The notes beneath the pieces are model-generated. The model worked only from the letters and a program-made list of their open reading frames with translations. It was not told where the DNA came from and did no database searches. 64,000 nt of DNA from Cardinalis cardinalis (Eukaryota > Chordata > Aves > Passeriformes > Cardinalidae). The stretch is taken from contig JACDOX010000024.1 in NCBI GenBank assembly GCA_014549065.1, positions 6,295,577 through 6,359,576 on the forward strand. The letters are read 5' to 3'. Shown piece by piece: positions 53,744 to 64,000 of the stretch (position 1 is its first letter; each line of letters starts with the position of its first letter). Made by a program: the position numbers and the translations under genes.

Positions 53744-53764
53744 TACCTTACCTTACCTTACCTT
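53744..53764 (+). repeat. Pentanucleotide microsatellite (TACCT)n
   Basis: Four consecutive units of the five-base motif TACCT/ACCTT lie in a C- and A-rich stretch. Confidence 0.85.
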
Positions 53765-55257
53765 CATGCAATCTGTTTTTCATGATGTCTTGGGAATCCT
53801 GGATATAATCTATAATCCAGCCATACAAACATTTTTCATCTCACAAATTTATTATAGACCTAGTCTGCTTGCATGCATAAGAAACTTGCCAATTAATTTT
53901 TCTTCTTAAGGTTGCAGTCTTGCTTTCAGACTTCCTTGTGATTGCATTCACCTAGTCTGAATTGAATTTAGGACAAAAAATTGGAACTATTTACTTCCTC
54001 CCTAGAGACCTCTCATTCAGTGAGGTTGATTTGGCTTAAACAAAATCAGGCCTTATGAATTTAAGGAAGTGCTGTGATTTCAAAACTGGATTCTTTGTTG
54101 GCCAGAAGAAAAAAATGAATGAAACACTGGACTCTATTCAGTCTGTCTCTGGGCTATAATATGCAAAATACAAGTTCAGTGAAAGGGGGACAGGATTTGA
54201 GCAGTCACAAGGTCACATTTGTTAAATAAGTTTATTAAATTCTGTTTATGGATGTTCTTTTTTAAACTACTTTAAGATAGGAATATGTTGAGAAAGCTGT
54301 ACCAACCACAAGCAAAATCACTTGTCATTTAAAGAAGTTGAGGGGAGGATTTGCTTGCAGGTAAGGTGGAGGTAGAGCAGTCGTGCTGTCTCTGAGGGAA
54401 ATCCCGCACCATTCAATGAGTTGTCCATCACAACTCTTAGTCCTGGACTCTGGAAAAACAAATTTTATATCTTCTCCTCTTACATAATGGAGTGGAACTA
54501 ATATGGTAATTGTACTGTGGAAAGGCAAGACATTACTGAACCTCTGGAAATAGCTCCTGCAGTATGATGATCTGAGATACCAGGCAGTAATCTTGTCACA
54601 TTGGCATGAGTGTATAATCATGCCTAGTGAAGGGCAATTTAGGGCTGAGATAGACATTGCATTGCCTAATAGTTGCTTTCTGTAGCTATCAGTATATAAA
54701 TTATTTTGTTAATATGTACAAAATAATTCAAACATAGAAAGGAACTTTACAATATCATGTTAATTGACTAGTTAATAAAATTACCCTCTAAAAGTCTAGC
54801 TGTAGCTTAACTTGAGTTCTAGGAAGCAGTGAAATGTTTAAAATTCTCAAACCATGTAAAATTGTATTTCTGGTAAAATGTGCAAAAATCCTTTTTTCAT
54901 TTGAAGCGAGATTGCTGGTTCTTTTCCCCATGTGCGACGGATCTGGTGTGTATTTTTATTGTACTGACATCTATAGAAACAAATAGTAAATTCAGGAATG
55001 CCTTGTTCCNTTTAGCTGTGAATGAACTGTGTAATATTTAAGAAACAATTGGAGGGGCTTCAGTGTGTTGCAAGATGTGTTTGCCGTGTGTTGTGCTCTG
55101 GAATCTTGCATGTAAGGTTTGTGTGCATGTAGCAGCAGCAGAGCTGTCTGATTTACTAGGGGTACTTGAAGAGTAAGGATAATTCATAATACAAGGTAGA
55201 AAACATTCAGGGTAATGTTATGATCATCATGATCGTCCATGTCCCACATTTCTTGCA

Positions 55258-55654
55258 TCATTGATACACTTCTTCTGTACCCTCTCTTTCCAAAATAGCA
55301 GATAACCTTGATATCCAGCAGTCTTCCAGTGGCTTAACATTTGTTCTCCATGTGATCTGAACTGGTATGTTGTGCTGCTGGCTTTTGCAGAAATGTTTGG
55401 TGCTTTTGTGGTGTGAAACGTGTTGTTTTATAGTCTGAGCAGCGGTCAGCAGATTCACTTCAACTTTAACCAGAGCCTGATTCCAGCCAATTACCCCAGA
55501 GGATGAATCCTGGCACCTTTGTGCCAGTGTTGTTACTGTGACAGACATCAAGAACAAATCCAGGCAGCTCTGCAGCTTCAAAGTTAATAATGTTGCTTTC
55601 TTGTTCAGCCCTGCTGTTGCTGTAGACACATTCTTGTTCTTTGTGCGTGCTGAA
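55258..55654 (-). CDS. Candidate minus-strand terminal exon or broken + strand coding remnant
   Basis: On the minus strand, TTCTCACCTTTCCTCAG is a good acceptor. It is followed by about 130 open codons to a TGA at 55258, including KSTKHFCKSQQHN and ending EREGTEEVYQ. The + strand of the same segment also looks coding but in two frames: one reads SSGQQIHFNFNQSLIPANY and stops, and an overlapping one continues through CSFKVNNVAFLFSPAV to a donor-like AAAG/GTGAGA at 55660. Either the minus strand is coding and the + strand mirrors it, or this is a frameshifted + strand remnant. I recognise no family. Confidence 0.18.
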
Positions 55655-58600
55655 CTGAGGAAAGGTGAGAACTAACTACTTAGTTAAATTAGAGGAAACA
55701 TTTTCACGAAAAGCACTCAAAATGTGATTCACCTCCAGCTTGTTTGCCTCTCGTAACTTAGAGTGCTCTTCATTGACTGAATGTTGTGTGATATTTTTCC
55801 TGTGTAGACCTCTAGGGAAAATTTAAGTTAACTAAGAGAAAAATGTTAATACAAATTAAATACCTTTCTTTCTTACCTTGGTTGACATGCCATCTTACTA
55901 TCCGCCAGTTGCGGATAACAGTAGAGGTATTGAGTGTTTCCAAAGTCTGATTGTTATTTTCTTTAGCATAGGAGTGCTTTTCAAGCTCTTCTCAAGAGCT
56001 GAGCCTCTGTGTTCTCTCCAGAGTAGCTTGTATAGCAATGACTTCAACTTTTAATCAAATGATAGCTTGTTATTACTTTTTCTTCCAGCTCTTCACTTCA
56101 GCACTTATTAAGGTAAGGGCTTAAGCACTTCAGGGCTTGCAATTTTGACTGTGTTTTGGCTGGACTTGACATGCATATCAGTTCTGTGTGGTCAATAGTC
56201 TCTTAGCTGTGTTAAGTTACCTGCCATATTGCCAGCTTTCACAGTGTCACAGGACATGTTCCTTGCTGTTTTTTGTCTGCTTGCTTACTTTCCCTAGCTC
56301 AGGTGATAAACAAGGTAATAATTTGCTTGGAAAATATGATCCAAACTCCAAAGTTTATCAAGGAATCCATATTCTAGGAATAAAGCAACTGTACTCTTAT
56401 TACGTGTCTGTCCTGTGATGTACTCCTGAAGACGTTTATAATTCTGTTTTGATAGTTACCACATCATAGTTGCTCGGTGATGTCATGAGTAACCAATGTT
56501 CTAGTATTTTTTTCTGTCATAAAAGGTATTTTGGGGAATGTGAGCTAAGGATCATTGATGCTAGGATACTACAAAACTGTGTAGAGACTATTTTAACATT
56601 GGAATGCTTCCTGCTTTTTCTACCTCATTGGATCTATAGAAATGGTGGTTCTAAGCATAAAAAGCAGCATATAGCTACATTTTGTACTGCCATTGGTATT
56701 GGTATTGCACTTGCTTATGACAACAAGGAGGAGAACAATATTTGCTTAAGTTTACTAAAGCTATGCCGTTGTGTAGAGAAGGAAAAATTGGAAGTGACCA
56801 GTTCTGTGTGTGCACTAAGATAGAGTTTGAGNGAAATAGGAGAGTGTTTTTCCTGGAACTACCTGTGTAATGGTTCAGGTAATGGTTGTGCATGTGAGCC
56901 TACTAAGAGAGGCTGGGAAGAAAGCTTGTCAGGAGTAGAAGAGCCTATTGGAATGTCCCTGTAGTTTTCAGTATTACAGCTCTGGATCCCTGTTTCCAGT
57001 TTTGAGGCATGGATCTCCAGGAAAGCTAAAATCTCACTTCTCCTTGTAATATATTCACTAAAATGTCCCCTGCTGGTGTCAACATTTCCCACTGATCTGC
57101 CATTGCAATAGCCAGCACCAACCCTGTTCTACTTGTTTAAGGAAATGCTGATGTTTGAGCGTGGATGAGTGTCATTCATTGTTTCTTTTACTTTTGGAAG
57201 CTGTTCTTAACCAGGCCAGAGCGGATGGCATTAGGATAACAACCTGGAAGAATCATGATGGTGAAGATTGTTTCTGTTTATTTTGTTAAACTGAGAACCC
57301 AAACTGACACACCTGGAGAGACACAAGAAGTAGAGCAGGAAGAAAGGGAAATCTTTTATCTGGTCATGAGGATGATGAGCATCAGTCTCCCTGGTATACC
57401 ATGGCATCTGAGATTTAAAGTCAAGTTCTTGTATTTTTGATGATTCCTCCTCAAAACGAAACAAAATTTCTTATTCTCTAGAGTCTCAACAAGAGTTTTA
57501 CCATATGTATTTATTTTCTCTTTAAACCCAACTGATGTTGTTGAGCAACCGAAGTGCTTAAAGACAGTACTTATGTTGGAAATGCTCAGTAGCTTAAAGT
57601 AGAAAGCCTTGTGGGATCAGAAATGGAAAGGAAGGGAATAATGCATATCTCCCCCAGCTTTCCATCAAAATGGTGAGATGCAGAATTTTCTGTCAAATGC
57701 CAATCTCTTATTAGGGGAATAAATATGAAATGCTGACATGTGATGGAGTGCCTGCTTGTTCCCCTAATGATACTCTGAGAAACAGTTTTTTAATATCCAT
57801 AATCATATATGACTCTAATCTTGTCTCTGAAGTACAGGGGCTTTATTATTATTGTTTTATAATAATAGCTTGTCTTCTCTTTGAAATGTAGATTTATTTT
57901 TTTTTACTTTTGGTTATGTGTGGTTTAGGTTCTTGTAGGTTTGCCAGCTAGAGCTGTTTGTGTAGCTTAACGAGTGTGAGAAAAGGGAAGTCCTTTCTGC
58001 TTTCTCCAGTTGGACTTCTCTATGGTTCCTGGAGTGTGATGCAGAAGAGAAAGGAAAGAAAAAATCTTGTTATTATAGTTTTTAGCATTGAACAGCTGCT
58101 CTTTAAATTATTATTATTTATTCTTACATGTGTATTCTGGCATCACTCACAAGCAAGGCAGAGTTTATGGGATTAATCCTCTTTGCTCTGGGGACATTTG
58201 TCTGCATCAGAGAAGTAGCACGCATTGTAAGAGCATTGGCAACCTGTCTTCTGCAGAGACTCGGGGCTGGAACCAATGGGTAGTTGTAGGTAGGGACTGA
58301 GCCATACTGGCAAAGCTTTCTCATGCTTGCACAGCACCTGCACACCTTTACTGTGTCTTGATGTGTCCCAGGCCCGTAGTCATAACAACAGTATAGGAAC
58401 CAAATTAACAGTCTGCTTCACATGCGGGAGGAAAGAATTGGGCCATTCTTTCAGGGCGCTGCAGAACTCCCCTAGCGGCTTCCAGAGTTAAATTTCTTAG
58501 CAGCCAACATGCCATTTGAGTGCCCTAATGAAGACATTGTAAGGAGAACTTAAAAAGCACAGTCCAACAAATATTGGACGTTCACTAAGCTTCTGAATGG

Positions 58601-60071
58601 CATCCATTTCCCCCTTACCTTAATAAGCGAACATGCTAATAAAATGGTTTTGTAGAGGACAGAAGAGATTCTTATTACAGTGTGTGGCGGCCTCTCTGAA
58701 AGACAGAATACCCTTGAAGTCATTTGAATGGTATTTTGCAAGCAGAGCTATGTTTCAGAAGAAATTACGCTGATAGTCAGCAAACTGGCAGGTGAGGAGT
58801 GAGGAAGTGCTACAATCAGTATTCTGGTATTCAGGCTACTTGTGCAAAGCAGGCTTTTATGCAGATTTGTGAAGACTTTTGGAAGAAAAGTCTCAAGCTT
58901 GTGGAGGGTTTTTTATGTCATTGCAAAATACTAAGCCTGTTTTTCCTTTTTAGAGAATCTTGCTAAAGGCTGTCTTCACTCTGGTTTGCAACTTCATTCA
59001 TTCCCATTCTGTTTTTGCTCTTTTAAAGGTTTGGTTTCTCTGCAGTATAACTTTTAGCATCTGTAAGGATTCTCTATGGATTGGTGAACAATAGGGGGGA
59101 AGTGAAACCTTTGCCAGCACCGTATGAGCTGAAGCCTACACTTTAAAATGTTCTGGGCCTCAATGCATCCATCTAATATCAAGGTCCTGATTGATCAGTG
59201 CTGGGAATAGCATCAAATTCCAGCTAGTTGTGATGTGCCAGGTAATATTGAACTGTCTCTTTTGGAAAGGGGGAAGGAAAAGGAGATGAATAAATACATA
59301 TTCTGAAATTCCTTAAGTCAGGATTCCTGTAGCTCTACAGGTGTGAAATAATTTTGGCCACTTATTCCTTAGTACTCAGAGCTTTTCTGTACTGAAGTCA
59401 GTGAGGAATGGCCTTATGGGATCAAGCTGTTGTTAGAGAAGTTGGGGTATGTTGCTACCTGTGATTCTTCTGTATGAAACCCAAAATATTCAAGTCTGGC
59501 TTAGCAAAATTCTGAACTCTTGTCCAAGCTGTGCTTTTGCCAGCTGTGGAATAATATTGCAAATAAGATTTTGTACGTAAGTTAAAAAGCAGAAAGATTA
59601 CATTTTCTTTTGTGTGATTAGATGAGGAATCCTTTAGTTAAAGGCCTGTCCTAAATGAATTCCTCTCAACTAATTTAATTACATTAAGGTTTTGAGCATG
59701 TTGTTTCAAAAGTTTTTCGTCAATAAATGCTTTTTAAGAAAAAGAATATTGATTTTTGGGGTTATTACATACGTTAAATGGAAGTCCTGTGTAGTAAAAC
59801 TTTAGCTCAGCATAAAATAATGCATTTGCTTTAATTCCTCCAAAAGCTTAAAACTAATATGTCTGGAGCTGCAGATCAGAATGTGAATGTACTGTAATGT
59901 TTTTTAGTTGAAGTGTGAGTGAATTCACCAGCAAAATTAGAGCAAGTTTTAAGATTTCCAAATTACACTTAACAATATATGGTCATTTCTTGTGTCAAGT
60001 AGTAGAAAATAGGAAAAACAATTATAAAGAAAATGAAGAAAATTTGTTTTCCTTTTTGTTGATAGGCCTAT

Positions 60072-60860
60072 TTCACAGAATCACAGAATAGGTAGGGTTG
60101 GAAGGGACCTCTGGAGATCATTTAGTTTAACCCCTCTGCCAAGGCAGGGTCACCTAGAGCAGGTTAAACTGGAACTCATCCAGATGGGTTGATTTGTATC
60201 CAGAGAAGGAGACTACAAAACCTGCCTGGGCAATCTGTTCAGTGCTCTGCCACCCTCAGGGTAAGGAAGGTCTTCCTCAGGTTGGGATGGGACTTCCTGT
60301 GTTTTTGTTAATGCCCATTGCTCCTTGTCCTGTTGCTGCACACCACTGGAAAGAGTCCATCACCACCGTCTTGGCAGCAGCCTTTGAAATAATTCAATGC
60401 ACTGATGAGATCCTGTCTCAGTGTTCTCCAGGCTATACACACTCAGATCCCTCAGTCTCTCCTGACAGGAGAGATGCTACAGACCCCTCATCATTGTGGC
60501 CTCTGCTGGACCCTTTCTAGCAGGCCCTTGAACTGCTGGAGACCAGAATTTTGGAGACCAGAATTATTGATTACAATTTCCCACATATTCCAATATTCCA
60601 CATAAGGATTGAGCAGAGGGGGAAGATCACCTCCCTTAACCTGCTGGCCACACTCTTCTGATGCACCCCAGGGTACCATGGGCCCTCCTGGCCATGAGGG
60701 CACTGTGGGCTCATGGTCAGCTTGTCATCCATCAGGACTCCCAGGTCCTTTTTTACAGAGCTGTTCTCTAGTAGGTCAGCCCCAACCTCCGAGTCCTTCA
60801 GTTTAAAGCCCCTCTCACCACTCTGTCCTTTTTAGGCAGGTGGATCCCATCCCTCCTTAC
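60072..60860 (-). mobile_element. CR1 LINE, 5'-truncated, minus strand
   Basis: This is the clearest element in the window. Read on the + strand it opens with the inverted CR1 tail (TCACAGAATCACAGAAT), then GGTTGGAAGGGACCTCTGGA, the standard avian CR1 3' end in reverse complement. It continues through reverse complements of the 3' untranslated region and the C-terminal part of the reverse-transcriptase reading frame. Landmarks are the CCTGCCTGGGCA block near 60220, the TGTGCCCATTG-like block near 60310, CTGCTGGCCACACTCTTCT near 60642 and CAGGACTCCCAGGTCCTTTT near 60733. The element therefore reads right to left. The 5' (right) edge near 60860 is approximate, because similarity fades after about 60800. 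Several stops and indels show that it is dead. A 15-bp unit beginning GGAGACCAGAATT is duplicated in tandem inside it at 60538-60567. Confidence 0.95.
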
Positions 60861-63800
60861 CAGGCTACAATCATTAAAGTACAATTTCTGAAGTTAATTT
60901 TAAAATCTGTGGTCTTCCTTTTCAGCCATAACCTAAACTGCTGTTTTTAGAAGTGCTGATGAATTGCTTAAACCAGAGAGGGTATTCTGCCGTTACAACA
61001 TTTGTTCTTTAATTTCTTTGATTGAAATATTTAACACAACTTGCTACTTGCTTATCTTAGATAATGCTATGGTTAATTACCACCTCCATTCTCTGTCTTT
61101 TCTTCCACCTCAACTTTGCTTAACTCGTTGCTTTAAAGATTCATGAAAATAAGTCTTCTGAAGCTTCAAAATAATTAGTCTTTTCACTTTAATAATAGTC
61201 CTTGAAAAGGGAGGTTAGATGGGCTTTCCCTGAGGTTTAAATTCTCCTCTATTCTTTAAAGCAGCATAGTGTGACACTGCACATAAGCAAGGAGAAAAAA
61301 AAATTTTTGCCCCATTACATTCAAAACTGCTCTTTAAGGAAAAACTATTAAAAAACAATTTGCATTTAAAAAAAACCTTTGTTTTTCAAGACAAAAAGGT
61401 ACTCCAAAATCTGAACTGCTAGTGACTTCTTTCTTAATTCCTGTCTATGACTGAAATGAGACCTGAATGCATGTTTATCACATTATACATATGGCATGTA
61501 TTAGGCATATATACAAACACAATTTGGATTTTTTTCTTCATGGAAGAAAATCTCCTGAAAGTCAGGCACCATGTTAGTTATCACTCCTATGACTTAGCAG
61601 GAGGTGTTTCTTAAATTCTCAGCTCGAACCCATAGGAATATAGATCTGCATTTAAATGTTTCCACCTCTGGAGCATTCACTGTAGTTAAAATGTGTAATG
61701 TAGAAAATATGCCAGGTAGTAAACAGTTAATAGACAGGTGTTATTTCAGAAGCGGCCCCGTTGCATTGTTCTATTTAGGAAGGTTATTCCCTTTCCAATT
61801 CATCTATCTGTAAACAACACTCAAATGTGAAAGCAGTGATTTATTATAACATGCTGAGCTGCTGTTCCTGACCTATATTATTCTGGAACATCTGTTGCCC
61901 TAAATTTTTAGGTTTTGAAGTAGTCTGAGGCCTGCAATGTTTAGTCAGGTCATGTATTGACTTTCTCTGAATTATGTCTTCAATGTTAATTTTATTTGAG
62001 TGATGGCGTCAGATTTGACTCTTAAAAACAAGCCTTTCTTTCATCTTCCCAAGGCTTCATTTCCCACCTCCCTCTATGAATTTTGAGTTTTAGAACGATC
62101 TTAGTGTTTTGGTCAATTCCACTTGGTCATTGAGCTCTGGCTCCGTTCATGTGTATCCTTCTACTGTCTTTGAAACAGTGACCACCTGTTCACTCTTGCT
62201 CTCATTATATTTTTAGTAGTCTCGGCATTTATTAGTCAATTATTTTAAAAACATAGTGATAATTACTGAAGTGTCCCAAAGTGTGGAAGTATTTTTAAAA
62301 ACACATTCTTTTATTTCCTTTTAACCTAAAATAATGTTTTCCTATTTGTTTATAGATACATGGCTTACAGGATTGTATACCTTCTTAAATAAAATAATTT
62401 CATGATGTCTTGCATTCATTACATTACATTTCATCAGAGTTCCTTAACTGATTAGGAGAAAACTGGAGTCCTTGGACTGGAAGTGCTTTGCTGGGTTTTT
62501 TTTGATTTTGGGTTTTTTTACCCCCTCCAGTTAACACATGGATGATAATTTTTATTCTACACTTTATAGTAATCACTACAAAACCAAATACAACAGGACT
62601 CATAACATTTTTGGTATGTCATTTCATTTCCCATTTAAGGTTTTTTTTTGATGCCCTGCATTCCTGAGCCTTTTACTGCTCTTGCTCTCCTACTGCCTTA
62701 GCTCCCTTCTCNTCGCCTGTGTGTAAACCTGCTTTTTGCCCTCCATCTCCCCAGCATACACTCATTTCCCATTGCCATTTCCTGCCTTTGCTGTGCATTA
62801 TATTGAGGTTGGGCCCTTTGGGCTTAGAGAAGTTTGACTTGATGCCAGGGAAGCAATGAGAAGTGATGGTCTTGCTGGCTGATGACAGCTTGTTCCTGAG
62901 GAAAGCAGCTGCAGGTAAATTTAGTTCTCTGACGAGTGCAACACTTTTTTCCCCTCCCCTTTTAAATTTTTTTTCCACAGGAAATTTTGAAAAAGGACAA
63001 GCATTTAATCAAAGTTTAAGGAAGATGTGAAGTTTATGAAATGTCCTAATTGTGATAGTTTAGCAAANCCGGACAATGGTGTGTTTACTTCAGTTTTCCA
63101 GGAAATTTGAAAAGGAAAAAGAAGTCCACCAGCAACAGAGCTTCAGTGTATATGTTAGCATCTTAGCTAGGATTCTGGACTCCCTTCAAAGCCATCAGAA
63201 AAAATAGGTAATCTGGGCATGACTTGTTTAAAGCTGTTGTTCAAAATAGTTGGGTGAGTGCTAATTTCTCTAAGGTAGACATCTAAAGTTTGAAGTATGT
63301 TATACCACTGGAGAATCTCTTTAGGAATGAGGAATGTTTACTTAGGAGCAACAATCAGCAGTAATTTTTCTTTTGAGAAATAACCTTCTGAACTTAAATT
63401 NCGACCTTCAAAAAAAATTCATTAAAGCATCAGTCCTTCTAATTAAATACATCAGTGTCGTTGAATAGGTATGATTGATTCCTTACAGAAATGTTTCTTG
63501 GTGTTTTCTATCCTCTGTATGATGGGAAATGTAAAATTTTTTTGGGAATACTTTCTTAATGATCAGCTAACTGGGCCCTTAAATATAACACAGACATTTT
63601 TGGCTGGAAGTGATGTGAACTTGTCCTCTGTTTATTTATATTTTTTTCAGGAAATTGTAACTGCAAATTAGTGATCATGTCACACTAACAACAGAGCCAT
63701 TTAATTTTGTTTTCCTCTTTAGGAGGGGTAAGGCAGTGAGAGGGAGGAGGAGACTTTAGAGATTTTAGCATAGCTTATTGTCTACACAGACGAGAAGCTT

Positions 63801-64000
63801 TGCTGCCCTGTAGCTTCTGTGTTGTCCCATAGAGTTTTGGTGGCTTGACCTGCTCTTCAGTCTGTTTGACCCTTGTCTTTCTGCTCAAGCTTGTGCCTGT
63901 CTGATGCTAATTAGAGAGCTGTTTTCAGCCGTGTTCTCCTGAAAGCAGGATGTTGTCTAAAGACCACATTGGTGGTCCCAAACAGAGTGATGCAACGCCA
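60861..64000. other. Featureless AT-rich DNA
   Basis: No gene, RNA or repeat family is visible after the CR1 copy. There are poly(T) runs near 62498 and 62641 and ordinary AT-rich sequence. Confidence 0.6.

Larger units (their letters stand above)
40416..60071. other. Probable intronic or intergenic DNA
   Basis: About 20 kb of AT-rich sequence with one exon candidate at 44807, the ambiguous coding-like segment at 55.26-55.65 kb, a tandem duplication and a hairpin. Nothing else is supported. Confidence 0.6.

Overview
The window is vertebrate nuclear DNA, almost certainly avian. The best evidence is three truncated CR1 retrotransposon (LINE) copies with the sequence and 3' tails typical of birds, in AT-rich, CpG-poor DNA with no bacterial-style gene packing. 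No long open reading frame looks like a gene. The longest frame (152 codons) is in the range expected by chance at this base composition, and I recognise no protein family in the window.

Layout. 1-8.8 kb: non-coding DNA with several exon-like islands on the + strand (1598-1643, 2348-2509, 4754-4810, 6639-6813), none identified. 8.77-8.93 kb: short CR1 3' end, + strand. 8.9-39.9 kb: mostly featureless DNA with simple repeats, a near-perfect 26-bp-arm hairpin at 11.04 kb, a TTAATTA cluster at 11.5 kb, a CpG-dense patch at 24.0-24.2 kb, smaller palindromes at 26.5 and 29.9 kb, and the best two-sided exon candidate at 34692-34785. 39.89-40.42 kb: older, more decayed CR1, + strand. 40.4-60.1 kb: a 27-bp tandem duplication at 41.6 kb, a second two-sided exon candidate at 44807-44869, a hairpin at 50.4 kb and a possible minus-strand terminal exon at 55.26-55.65 kb. 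60.07-60.86 kb: the longest and best preserved CR1, minus strand. 60.9-64.0 kb: nothing supported.

The + strand appears richer in T than A and in G than C in most lines I tallied by eye. In vertebrates that skew marks the sense strand of transcribed DNA, so a plausible reading is that much of the window is intron of one or more genes read left to right. The better exon candidates are also on the + strand. Joining them into one gene is inference, and the phases of the two best exons (34.7 and 44.8 kb) do not join directly.

About 120 isolated single-base N characters are scattered through the window. They are dense up to about 46.7 kb and nearly absent after it, which points to a change in underlying data or assembly rather than biology. 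I found no rRNA, convincing tRNA, CRISPR array, virus or toxin gene, and no evidence for an undescribed system.
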